Origin: Ditylenchus dipsaci
Taxonomy: Eukaryota > Nematoda > Chromadorea > Rhabditida > Anguinidae
Direction: 5' to 3'
NCBI GenBank assembly: GCA_004194705.1
Contig: SADC01000858.1
Location: forward strand, 124,001 to 188,000
DNA: 64,000 nt
Below, in pieces: positions 45,334 through 56,030 of this stretch. The stretch's first letter is position 1; each line of letters starts with the position of its first letter. Below the pieces are notes generated by a model. The model was not told the DNA's origin, searched no databases, and saw only the letters and a program-made list of their open reading frames with translations. The position numbers and the translations under genes were made by a program.

Positions 45334-46427
45334 ATGGCTATTTCTCGACTTTCTATTGTTGTGCTTTTGATCGGTTTAGTGTATGTTTCTGGAATTGAGC
45401 TGTCATTGGATATTTTCAAGGGTAAATCAACTTCTTCACTTAAACCTCGCACTTCCAAGCCAACTACCTTGAGCCCATTCTATCAACCAGTCGACAATCC
45501 ACTCCACCAGTCAATGGCTCTGAAAATCAAGGTAAATGCCAGTCTCGATGCTGCTGTTCATGCCCTAGAGCTCGTTGCAACCCGTGTGACCCTTGCTCAG
45601 CTTGCAGCAACCCTTCCAAAGTCAGAGATGTACTCAAGGGTCTGATCATGGTGTTCTTGCAAGTGCGAGCCAACCTGACCGCAGATGTCTTGCCTTTGGA
45701 TTTGGAAACTATTTTGAATGCTAAGCTAGAGGCCGCTGTGATGGCTGGACTGCCACTTACCCTGGTAGACATTCTGGCAGCACTCAATCTCAATGGTTAT
45801 GTGGATCTATCAGGACTAGTTGGAGGTAAATATCAAAACAAGATTAACCGGATTCAAAACATTTTATTTCAGTTGTTGTTGGAGTAGTGGATGCAGTGCT
45901 GAACATCTTGCTTAGTGTGCTATTCCACTTCTTCTGCATTCCTGTTCACTTTGAATTTTCTGGCCTTTTGATTAGTATTGCAGCTAACATTGATGCGACA
46001 ATTTCTGCTCTACTAAAATTAGACATCTCTAACGTAGATTTGGACATTGCAGCAGCTGTAACCAGTCTAATAGAAGCCTTGGTTAAAGCCAAAATAAACT
46101 TGCTGGGCTTGGATACCAATATTTTGGCTGATGTTTTAGATAGAATTAATGCAGATATAGCAGCCAAAGTCAAAATTGATATGGCTGCTATTCTAGGTCT
46201 GTTCCCTGGAGTGGGTCTGTTGCCATGCTTGGTTACAGGTAATACTATTTCACTTCCTTCAATCTACTTTTAATAGTAGTTTAGTGGTGGTGGGTTTGTT
46301 GGATGCCTTGATTGGTCTATTGTTGGCTATTCTCTCTGTTCTACATGGTATAAACATAGATGCCAATGTATTTGCCAACATCTTAGGCATCGTCAAGACT
46401 GCTGTCTCTGCTATCATCGATCTTTAA
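45334..46427 (+). CDS. Secreted hydrophobic-repeat protein, copy 1, one-base frameshift
   Basis: Exons 45334-45825, 45873-46238 and 46285-46427, with introns of 47 and 46 nt, parallel copy 2 exactly. Compared with copy 2 one C is missing in exon 1 at about 45471 (ACTACCTTGAGC), which diverts the frame after TSKPTTL and brings a stop at 45643. Exons 2 and 3 are intact. Either a pseudogenised copy or an assembly error in a C run. Product features are described under copy 2. Confidence 0.7.
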
Positions 46428-46547
46428 ACCAAGGAGCTGTTTTCTAATAAACTTGTCAATAATGGAAATATAATATCTGAGTACTTACATGCTCAAATCC
46501 ATTTTGTACTAAATATATGCATTAATCCCAAGTTTGAAATACATGCT

Positions 46548-48684
46548 GTAAGTGAGATTCTCACTGAAACTGAAAACTGTTTTTTTATTCTGAATCTCAC
46601 TCACAAGTTGTGAGGACAAAATTCCTCACTCTCACTCACTCTCTGTGAGGAGAATTTTTTAAATTATCACTATCACTCGCAGGCTCTGAGGAAAAATGTC
46701 ATTCTCAATCACACTCATAGGCCCAAAAAGTGTCCTCAGCAAAACACTGGTGGATACCCTTTTTCGTGAAGACCACAAGTAAGCCCCTACAATGAGTATC
46801 TTTCTCTAAGCATACTTTTTTCGGGTCCCTTGGTTTCTTTTACCCTAATTCCTTGCAATGAGGAGTGCATCAGTCTCTCGCTGCGAAGCGGCCAAATACA
46901 CTTGGTTTCGTGTGCTCAAAAGCTGGAAAATGGGTGAAAAGTGAACAAAGTCAGCTTAGAGAAAAATACTCTTGGAGGGTTGCTTGAGGGATCCTGCCCC
47001 TTTTTTATTTCCTTCAATTGACAAATTTAGTGTCGAAATGATCCTTACACTCTTTTTCATCCAATAAGATCATCAGCGCAAGCGTTTTTATCTAGGCTAA
47101 CATAGGCTAAATTGCCGAAAATTGATGGTTTTGGAGAGTTTTTCTTTGACTATCTTGGTTGATATTGGCAATTCACACGTTCCATATACCAAAATGTAGC
47201 CAATATTCTAGGCTTCGATTTCAGCTATCAAAGTGAGAAAAAAAGTTATATTTAGTCAGAGCTAAAGTTTAAGAAACATTGTACGATGTCCAAATCCATG
47301 CCATTCTACCCAGGGCTTTCCTAGAGCTTTTCGGTATTATTTTGGAACTGGCGTTTTTTTACTATTTTAATTTACATGGCTATTTATAAGCTTCTACTCA
47401 AAATCTAGCTCTGCTTCCTGACGTCATTTTCAGTATTTGATTGTAAATCATCATGTAAATAAAAATTGCGAAACAAACGTCAGTTACCAAATAATACCGA
47501 AATCCTACCCCTCAGAAATACTCTTTTCTTCCTTGGTAAAAACTACTACCCACTTTTCTGAAGTGATTGTGGCTTGGAAAAATTTATATCTACTTTCCCG
47601 TGAAATTCTTACTCTAGAAAGTTACTAAACGCGTCGACAAATAAATAAAATTAGTAAAGGTTAAGGCAACATAAAACTAAGTATGCATCATTTTGGATGG
47701 TTTCCTTTCATTTGGATGGTCATTTGCACGAACTCCCGAAATTAGGGAATTTGGTGACAGTAAAGCAGTGATGGAATTGATTCCAATCAATCCCTAGATA
47801 GTTTTTGACCTTAGTAGTCAGTGAACTCACTTATAAATATAGAGTTAAAGAATAGGTTATGCACCCACTGGGAATCAAACCTGAGAGATCATCTATTCGC
47901 TATTGGATGTGCACCCCATTTAAAGAATTAAATCTCATTTACACTCCTCACTGCTTATTTGCTAGAGTAATCAAGAGTATAAGCGAAAAGAGTCTATTGG
48001 CGAAAAGATGCCATTGGCGAAAAGATGCATTGGCAACCCATTTCGGTTCTAATAATGAATTTTGGTAGTGTTGGCACTTGGCCCTGTTCACCTTTAGCAC
48101 GCAAAATTTTTTGCCTTGGTCTGCTGTTGTTTTTTCTTGAAAAAGGCCTTGGTCCCCCCTGTTGTTTTAACGGTGACCATGGTCAAGGTGATCATGTTAA
48201 CCATAATCACCATGACCACCGTAATCACAGTATCAATATAACTATAATGGACCGGGGGTACCAAGGCAAAAAAATTTGGCGTGCTAAAGGTGAACAGAGC
48301 CGTATAAGCGAAAAGAGTCTATTGGCGAAAAGATGCATTGGCAACCCTTTCGGTTCTAATAATGAATTTTGGTAGTGTTAGAGAAATTCGCAACTAGAAA
48401 AGAATAAAGAATCAGTAACTTTTCGCGAACTGGTCTTGGTACGAAAGTTAGCTAATGCTATAAAATTTGAATTTTGACGCGCCGTATACCGTATTTTTTC
48501 TTATATTAGCCTTGGCTTGAGTTCAGAATCCTACCTCAAGCAGAGCGCCTGGAGGGAGGAGATAAACTCATCTTCGAGTTTCTCGACTCGAAAAAAAAAG
48601 TTGAAAGTTAAAAAAAAGATGATACTCTGTCCAAATAGTGTAGTCCTGTCCATATCTGAGCGATACAATAATAAACAAAAATTT
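46548..48684. other. 2.1-kb spacer of the inverted duplication
   Basis: Contains AGTGAGATTCTCACTGAAAC-type CTCACT-rich low complexity at 46545-46720, a possible SINE-like TGGGAATCAAACCTGAGAG at 47868, and the 47967-48385 duplication (separate entry). No gene recognised. Confidence 0.5.
47967..48385. repeat. Direct repeat interrupted by a GC-dyad TIR element
   Basis: GTATAAGCGAAAAGAGTCTA then TTGGCGAAAAGATGC and AATAATGAATTTTGGTAGTG occurs at 47973-48071 and again at 48301-48378. Between them a TIR element (about 48079-48302) has ends GGCCCTGTTCACCTTTAGCA and TGCTAAAGGTGAACAGAGCC, and a centre of GGTGACCATGGTCAAGGTGA-type dyads. The direct repeat is too long to be a target duplication. Confidence 0.65.
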
Positions 48685-48802
48685 CATGTATTTCAAACTT
48701 GGGATTAATGCATATATTTAGTACAAAATGGATTTGAGCATGTAAGTACTCAGATATTATATTTCCATTATTGACAAGTTTATTAGAAAACAGCTCCTTG
48801 GT

Positions 48803-49896
48803 TTAAAGATCGATGATAGCAGAGACAGCAGTCTTGACGATGCCTAAGATGTTGGCAAATACATTGGCATCTATGTTTATACCATGTAGAACAGAGAGAA
48901 TAGCCAACAATAGACCAATCAAGGCATCCAACAAACCCACCACCACTAAACTACTATTAAAGTAGATTGAAGGAAGTGAAATAGTATTACCTGTAACCAA
49001 GCATGGCAACAGACCCACTCCAGGGAACAGACCTAGAATAGCAGCCATATCAATTTTGACTTTGGCTGCTATATCTGCATTAATTCTATCTAAAACATCA
49101 GCCAAAATATTGGTATCCAAGCCCAGCAAGTTTATTTTGGCTTTAACCAAGGCTTCTATTAGACTGGTTACAGCTGCTGCAATGTCCAAATCTACGTTAG
49201 AGATGTCTAATTTTAGTAGAGCAGAAATTGTCGCATCAATGTTAGCTGCAATACTAATCAAAAGGCCAGAAAATTCAAAGTGAACAGGAATGCAGAAGAA
49301 GTGGAATAGCACACTAAGCAAGATGTTCAGCACTGCATCCACTACTCCAACAACAACTGAAATAAAATGTTTTGAATCCGGTTAATCTTGTTTTGATATT
49401 TACCTCCAACTAGTCCTGATAGATCCACATAACCATTGAGATTGAGTGCTGCCAGAATGTCTACCAGGGTAAGTGGCAGTCCAGCCATCACAGCGGCCTC
49501 TAGCTTAGCATTCAAAATAGTTTCCAAATCCAAAGGCAAGACATCTGCGGTCAGGTTGGCTCGCACTTGCAAGAACACCATGATCAGACCCTTGAGTACA
49601 TCTCTGACTTTGGAAGGATTGCTGCAAGCTGAGCAAGGGTCACACGGGTTGCAACGAGCTCTAGGGCATGAACAGCAGCATCGAGACTGGCATTTACCTT
49701 GATTTTCAGAGCCATTGACTGGTGGAGTGGATTGTCGACTGGTTGATAGAATGGGCTCAAGGGTAGTTGGCTTGGAAGTGCGAGGTTTAAGTGAAGAAGT
49801 TGATTTACCCTTGAAAATATCCAATGACAGCTCAATTCCAGAAACATACACTAAACCGATCAAAAGCACAACAATAGAAAGTCGAGAAATAGCCAT
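48803..49896 (-). CDS. Secreted hydrophobic-repeat protein, copy 2, intact (333 residues)
   Basis: Exons 49404-49896, 48991-49356 and 48803-48945; introns of 47 and 45 nt, both phase 1. A signal peptide (MAISRLSIVVLLIGLVYVSG) is followed by a Ser/Thr/Pro linker, a cysteine cluster (CQSRCCCSCPRARCNPCDPC) and three alanine/leucine-rich blocks with no charged core: VLPLDLETILNAKLEAAV..., VVVGVVDAVLNILLSVLF... with NIDATISALLKLDI, and VVVGLLDALIGLLLAILS... with NIDANVFANILG. The VVVG-(V/L)-(V/L)-DA start of blocks 2 and 3 follows the same intron phase, which suggests exon duplication. Secreted, probably amphipathic-helical; lipid binding or a structural gland product is conceivable, but no family is recognised. 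The 45-nt second intron has no stop and keeps frame, so retention would give a slightly longer protein. Confidence 0.75.
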
Positions 49897-49949
49897 TTTT
49901 GATTTTGGGAAAAACTTTATGGTTGATGCTTTTGGTTTTCATTTGGCTC

Positions 49950-49956
49950 TTTTATA
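49950..49956 (-). promoter_or_regulatory. TATA box, secreted hydrophobic-repeat gene copy 2
   Basis: TATAAAA on the minus strand, mirror of 45275-45281. Confidence 0.55.
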
Positions 49957-50363
49957 CCGAAAAGTTCGCCGATTGAAGACCATCAAATACGAAAACAAAA
50001 GGATTTATTTATTTTGCTAAACATATTTTAAATGGTTTGATCTCTTGTTTGACAGCAGTTTATGCAAATCCTTGAAATGTTTATAAAATTTCGGGTTTCT
50101 CATTTATGGTGCTTAGATATGTGATGTGTTTTTTTAGATTAGTGACTATTTAGTAGAGATGGTAATTTAAACGATATTTAGTCTTGAAAGTAGCTAAGCG
50201 CAGGTTTTGCAGGTTTTTTGGACCAGCCTGTACAATAGAGAGAGAGAGCAAGAAAAGGGTTTTATAATGTGTGGTTACTTGCTTGTATATTAAAGCAGGA
50301 CAAAATTCTATAAATCCTCAAAAATCGACTTTTATTATGTTCATTAAATCCGCATAATACCTT

Positions 50364-52555
50364 AGTACAGTCAAACCTCGTTATAACAAATCCCCTTGAG
50401 ACCGACCCTTGGAGTATGTTATATTGAGGGATATGTTATATTGTGGGCTAAATTCAACAGAGTTTAATTTTGAAGGGACCGACACTAGGTGTGTGTTATA
50501 TCGAGGGGTATGTTATAACGAGGTTCCACTGGTTATCAGTAAAAATGGCAAGACAAAAATGCCAAGAGCAAAAATGCCAACAGAAACAATGCCAAGAGCC
50601 AAAATGCCAAGAACAAAAATGCCAAGACAAAAATGCCAACGCAAAAATGCCAACAGCCATATTTACAGCAACGGCTTCGGTTCTCAGTCCTGTCTTATTT
50701 TCTTACAAAGAGTTTATTTCTAATTGAATGTTTCTTTCGTGATTGACACACATAGAGAATTCAATTGAGCCCCATGGAATTCTATTTTACAAGCCTCAAA
50801 AATACAACTACTTTTATCGCTCACATAACAACCAAACAAATGTTAAGATTTTTATGTTAGCCTTGCTCAATCCATCCGAGATCGAAATGAGAGTTTTGGT
50901 AACGGATAAGCACTGAATTCACATCTGGCTTGAGCGAAACATTATGCTGAACAGCTAGTTTAAGTCAGATTTGACTAATTGACAAAGAACTCACAGTTTT
51001 GTAGACTTTTTTCACTCCCCCATTTGCTTTGACGACCCTTTCTGGCTCGACTGCTTTTTTTTCTCTGAATCCGTAGTGGGTCTGCCGGATTGGCCTGATG
51101 TTTAAAACCTAATTTAATTTTTGAAATGAAAGCACTAAAAACGTGATCTCTAATTGTCATGTCTCTTCTTCTTCCTCTTGCAGTCGCAGGATGAACTGAC
51201 TAAAACTCATATTGGCCTTTGGAAAACGCATGTTGAATCGAAAATGCCATCCTTCATGCGCATTGTCTGTCCGAGGCTTGTTCTTCAGCAACAGATCGGG
51301 ACAGTTCCACAGCTTTATTGGATATAGCGCATCAATTGTTTCATTTTTTGGATCGAAGCGGCGCACATAAGTGTTTTCAACATAAAAGATGTATTCTGAA
51401 AAAGTTGCAGTGAATCAAACTTACGAGAAAGGCTGAGTTACCATTCAAATTGGCCACAAATTCTTTAAAATATTTCTACGTCTTATTTTCTCATCGATAG
51501 CAGCCACTAGCCTATCAAAGCCTTTCTCAACTTCCAACACAGGCAGACAGGCAAGAGCTGTTAGACTTCTTGCTTTTTTCAGATCCACCGCACGAGAATC
51601 CCATAGCAAGAAGCGTTCAATTCTGATTGTGGCCATAAATTACCTGCTCAGTGTCATTCCTATCAATATTTTGTTCACTTCTAAAAATCTTTGATGCCTC
51701 TACAAATAACCATAATTTAAAATAACCTGATGCTATTTTTGGTTTCCTAGCGTTGTTGATCATTCTTCTGATGTCGCTGTCTTTAGGCATAGATTCAATT
51801 TCATAGATACTTGCTCCCTTTTTAGCAGCTGAAAGAATTCATTGAGAGCTCAGCAAGATTTTCTACAGCCAGGCGCTTTGTCGCTGTCATCTTTTTCTTG
51901 ATCTAAAAACAACCGTAAAGACATTGCTATCAACAGACTATAAAATACCAAAACTGCTGTTGGGCTTCGAATACACCCGTCATGAGATTTCCGTTCAATC
52001 AGTTGTCTTTTCGAAAACTTATTCAGCCGTTCCATGGCATCTCCGAGTAGCGCATCTTCATAATTGCTTCGTGACATTAGCGCTTTTGATGGCCTGCTGC
52101 ATAAGATAACCGCTATAGCTGGCCATAGCCTTTCCCTTGTTAGATTTCATCTGATTTCTGCAAATATAGATATAGTAAAGTGGCGAAAATATTAATATTT
52201 TTAGCACGCAGGAAAAAAGGTGATAGCATCATGGCGTATGAATGTAAAATGACCAGCTTCACAGAATAAAATAACTGAAAGGCAATATACCAATGTGATG
52301 GTTCAAGCATCTTAAAGATGCCAGTTTGGAACAGTCAAAAGGTTGAAGTGAAGACTAGACTGAGAACCGAAGCTATTGCTGTCAAAATATCTGTTGGCAT
52401 TTTTGTTTGGCACTTTTGCTCTTGGTATTTTTGCTCTTGTTATTTTTGTGTTGGCATTTTTGCTAACCCCGTTCCATCGTATGATATTGTAAGGATTGTT
52501 GCGTTCTGATTGTTGCGTCCCAAGGGGTGTCGCTATACCGAGGTTTGACTGTATA
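50364..52555. mobile_element. 2.2-kb TIR element (CAGTCAAACCTCG ends) enclosing a MULE remnant
   Basis: Ends TACAGTCAAACCTCGTTATA and ATACCGAGGTTTGACTGTA with TA edges suggest the pogo/Tigger group. Inside, AAAATGCCAAGACAAAAATG-type arrays (50545-50660) are mirrored by GGCATTTTTGTTTGGCACTT-type arrays (52390-52465), and ACGGCTTCGGTTCTCAGTC is mirrored by GACTGAGAACCGAAGC. The protein remnant inside is Mutator-like, which does not match the TA-flanked ends, so this may be a compound of two element types. Confidence 0.6.
51150..51640 (-). pseudogene. Mutator-like (MULE) transposase C-terminal remnant
   Basis: Two minus-strand exons or frames. 51445-51636 reads ARSLTALACLPVLEVEKGFD and continues to a NLWPI end; 51157-51366 reads YPIKLWNCPDLLLKN, then PRTDNAHEGWHFRFN. 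In MULE transposases the catalytic domain is followed by a segment with ALAFLP-type hydrophobics and then a WN...RTNN..EGWH block; both are recognisable. The DDE part is missing. The protein at 51850-52077 (MSRSNYEDALLGDAMERLN) lies upstream on the same strand and is not recognised. Confidence 0.7.
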
Positions 52556-53279
52556 CGCTTTTCACACATAACACTTTTTTATTTTGTCTGTTGCACTAAA
52601 AGCAAATGTCGTTTTGGCAATTTTCGGTTTGGCAATTTTCGTTTTTGGCAATCTTCTCCTAGCCGTCTCATCCCACCTTTTAAAGACATCTCAAGGGCCT
52701 TCTGCTGCTCCACGAGTCTTTGGCACATATAGAGAGAAGAATTTTAACGAGTAGGCACGCCCTGAAACAATACGGTATTTAGAGTCAATTAGATTATCAG
52801 TCAATTAGATGCCTGTTTTAGAGAATGAAGAGGAAGTTCGAGTTGTTGTTATGCCTGCTTTAGTCGATCACATGCCAGATTGCTATGTTTGAAGTGCCCA
52901 ACCAAACTACGACAGCGCTTCAGAATTGCATAAACGTCTTTCTCTTTGAAGACGTCTTTGTTTACGACTAGATTAAGCTTACGGTCAGCATGAAAGTAAG
53001 CGCACAGTCAGCATAAAAGTAACTTTCAGTTTCGAACGCCTAAAAATAAGCTAAAACATACTAGAAACCATAATCTTATATCAATTAAATTCAACCTTTT
53101 TCACATTGTTTTTTTCATATCAAATAACACGAACTTACACTTTTAAGAGCATATAAATCCGGCCTCTAGTGATGAATTAACACATATTCAATGGATTAAC
53201 ACGTGATGGATTAACACATTCTCGATATACCCCGAACAAAAACATGAGTATTTTCAAACGAAATCTCCCACTTTCGAAG
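52556..53279. other. Intergenic with TTTGGCAATTTTCG repeats
   Basis: GGCAATTTTCGGTTTGGCAA repeats at 52613-52660; a lone CAATACGGTATTT end at 52768. No gene recognised. Confidence 0.4.
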
Positions 53280-54056
53280 CATTTTTTCTACCATCTCGCC
53301 GATCGTCTTAAAATTGTGGCTTCCCGAAAACGGTTGAGCGCAGAGGATAAATTGAAGACGCTACCATTCTTTGCTGATCGCATGTACAGTGAGACTAACA
53401 GAAGTATATAAACAAATAAAGCGGCGAAACCAATATCAAAAACCTGATATTGGAACGAGTCTGTAAACGACTCTGTAGGAGCCGACCAAATATCTGACGT
53501 GAATTGGAGTGCTGGGCAGACATCGATGAACTCTTTAATCCTTGACTTCGCCATTCCATACATCCGTGGCATGACCCAATCCGAATGGTGATGGCGAGCT
53601 GAACCTTCGGCTAATGTCGTTTACAAAAAATGCGCTTAAAAAATGCAACCTTTCAATGATTCACGATCTGATACATCCAGTATTGGTTTGAAGGTTGGAG
53701 AATCAACAATTGCGAACGGAAGATTCTCACGGGCAATGAGGTGTACTACTTTCTTGTCCAACTAAAAGAGCTGACCTAAGGAAAACAACCACAATAAGAA
53801 GCGCTTCAAAAAGATAAATTGTCACAAACCTTGTGGAATAATCTTGACAAAACGATCCATCGAGTTTTTTTGCGACGCTTGGTTCTCTTCGACTTCCTTG
53901 AGCTTATTTGCAAATCGTTCGTGAGTCCTGGCATGTGTGAAGAGCCCTTTTGTACTTGGATCGGCCATCTGAATTGTTTGCTTGCATGCACCCCACTTCG
54001 CTTTAGTTGCCGACAAGTTTGTGAAGAGTTCGATTTTCCATATTGCACTTATCTAA
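53280..54056 (-). pseudogene. hAT transposase remnant with BED zinc finger
   Basis: Minus strand, N- to C-terminal: 53822-54056 encodes a BED-like finger (AKWGACKQTI, then DPSTKGLFTHARTHERF) in which the first Cys of the CxxC pair reads Trp. After a possible intron ending TTTTCCTTAG, 53640-53770 gives LDKKVVHLIARENLPFAIVD and SPTFKPIL, the conserved hAT segment. 53440-53572 gives KSRIKEFIDVCPALQFTSDI then WSAPTESF, corresponding to the catalytic TxDxWT region. Frame changes and stops prevent a product. The catalytic remainder and C-terminal domain are not found downstream. Confidence 0.7.
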
Positions 54057-54127
54057 AAACAAGCAATAAATAAACGGAATAAACATTCTATTTTGTAACA
54101 AAAATTTGCTGTAAAATAACAAAATTG

Positions 54128-54280
54128 CATGCGGGATCAAGTCAAAAAACGGGACGGGATTGCGGGATTTCGAAATGGTGTGGGCGGGATTGCGGGACGG
54201 GATTTCAGCCAAAATCGTGTGGGACGGGACAGGGTCCCGTCCGGGACCCCGTCACGTTTCCGTCTCTACTCCTGATCATA
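54128..54280. repeat. Terminal GGGACGGGATTGCGGGA array of the adjacent hAT element
   Basis: GGGACGGGATTGCGGGATTT recurs three times, then GGACGGGACAGGGTCCCGTC and a final GTTTCCGTCTCTAC. This is where the outer end of the 53.3-54.1 kb transposase element should be. A partner array (GACGGGAACCTAACGGGATC) occurs only far away at 5450, so the opposite end is unidentified. Confidence 0.5.
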
Positions 54281-55763
54281 AGATGCTTTTCACCAGTTTA
54301 ATGCAAGGTGTTATGAACTCTGGATTCCTCCAGTCTTATAAGATGTGGTAGAGGTCACTGCACGAATGCAAGGCTTAACAGATTCTATAATTATCCAGTC
54401 TACTCCAGTCTTGAGCTTCCAGTCCATGTGACTGATGACTCGACCAATCCAGATTTAATAGTTTCTCCAGATATTACTCCAGGCTCAGAGACCGATTTGG
54501 TCCTAGTCTTGGACTCATTTTCAGATACCAGCGATTGGGATGAGGATGCTCCAGCTTCTTTTGATGGATCAAGCATGGCTGATTTCCCTGTTATGTCCGC
54601 ATATGGTGCACACCGGGACTCCCTCCGTATGGTTTCGATTTGCTCCTCCACTTCGCGCTCCCACTTCGTCTACGAAAAGGTTTGTCCAGCTGGGTCTCTA
54701 TCGGTCCCTGCCTTGGGTGAACGGGAAACAATTCAGTGGTCAATCTCTCCAGTCGGAGAATCTCCAGTCTCTCCAGTCAATAATCTCTTATTGTCTCATT
54801 GTATTGTATTTCCAGATTGTTCTCCCGTCCTCATTATACCAGGGTGCCCCGATAAAGAGAACCAGTAAAAACCTATTTTGTTTACTCTATTTTCGGCTAC
54901 AAGCAAGATAATTCTGGTTTGATTTCAGCCTATATCATATTATATTATATCAAAAAGTTAAACAGAATCTGAAATCACTATTATTTTAAAATTGATTACG
55001 TTTACGAAAAACTGCTTATGAATTTTTATGGATTGATCTTTTATGTGTTTATGCCATGAAGTAGTTTTGCATTCTTTCATATAATTCATTTTAGAATTAA
55101 AAAAAAAATATGTATTAAGTTGAAGTTGTAGGAAAGACAGATACATCTTTGTTTCTCTCATCTTTATCGGTCTTCAAATCTCTGCAAATGCACTGTATTA
55201 CAAAAAAGGGCCACTAAGAGCCACTGCATAAACTTTTCTGTTTAGCTTAGTCAGTCTGATCCATCATCATTACTGAAATAAATTCACCTCTTGGACTGAA
55301 CTTATCTTAAATTTTTGAATGGGTAGAAAGTGTTTTTCTTATCCGAACGTGTTTTTCGTATCTATTAGCATTAATGCAGTTATATTTTAGACCCTGGTTT
55401 TCATTCTACTTTAGGGTTGGCAACAGTCGACCTTTAAATTTTTTTTAGACTTCAGTTTTCGTTTTTTATTTATTTTTTAATTTTGAGCATGTGAGCTCGC
55501 AAAAAAAACCTGAGATAGCAGCTACACAGCGGTAAAAAAATTTCACTTGACAAAAATGAATCTATTGAAACTAAAAAAGTGCGCCTCTGATACTTTGACC
55601 GAAAAAAATGTTCACAAAAAGTACTTTTTACGATTTTCGTTAAAAGTTTTGCTTTATTGGTTAGCTGCCGTCTGGACTCGATATAACACGACTCCTTAAG
55701 ACCGGTCAAAGGTCTTGTTATCAGGGTTGGAGACTCGATCCTTCCTTTTCGACTAATTGCGTA
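54281..55763. other. Unassigned DNA, including a 440-bp open frame rich in CTCCAGTC
   Basis: 54428-54868 is open on the plus strand (Ser/Asp/Pro-rich, 146 codons, MTDDSTNPDLIVSPDITPGS at its start) and the DNA has many TCTCCAGTC repeats. No domain is recognised; retroelement 5' region or chance are both possible. A degenerate pogo-like end (GGACTCGATATAACACGACT) is at 55674. The rest is AT-rich with no gene. Confidence 0.35.
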
Positions 55764-56030
55764 TACAGGGTGGGCCAATTTTTTAGAACGTGTTTTTTGA
55801 AAAAAGATTTTGTATATGAATTAGAGTTTGGTCCAATTGTGGTTCAGGCCTTACCCATCCAGAGGTCAACCACAGACCATGATTTAAACCACAGGGGTGA
55901 CCAAGCAAAAATTGTGTTTTTCACATCATATACCAAAAAGATTGCTTTTAAATTCTGAGCCGATATGGAAACGCGTTCTAACAAAGTTATGACCAAAACA
56001 AAAAGTGCGAAAAGATTGGCCAACCTGTAG
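55764..56030. mobile_element. TIR MITE (ACAGGGTGGGCCAATTTTTTAG)
   Basis: TACAGGGTGGGCCAATTTTT then TAGAACG at the left; CGTTCTAACAAAG and AAAAGATTGGCCAACCTGTA at the right; TA edges. The interior piece CCATCCAGAGGTCAACCACA is related to those near 28390 and 38150. Confidence 0.75.

Larger units (their letters stand above)
45036..46547 (+). repeat. Inverted gene duplication, arm 1
   Basis: This 1.51-kb segment is repeated inverted at 48685-50199 with near identity. Outer edge at CTTAGCTACTTT (45030s), inner edge at TTTGAAATACATG. It includes promoter, three exons and polyadenylation region of the secreted protein gene. Differences noticed: one fewer A at about 45300, one fewer C at about 45471, a C/T change near 45612 and one extra T near 46270. 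Confidence 0.9.
48685..50199 (-). repeat. Inverted gene duplication, arm 2
   Basis: Inverted, nearly identical counterpart of 45036-46547. Outer edge at GAAAGTAGCTAAG near 50199; beyond it the sequence (CGCAGGTTTTGCAGG) is unrelated to arm 1 flanks. Confidence 0.9.

Noticed and set aside
49056..49847. Open frames opposite or out of frame with the secreted protein gene
   Set aside because: Mirror artefacts of the gene in the inverted duplication; no independent evidence.
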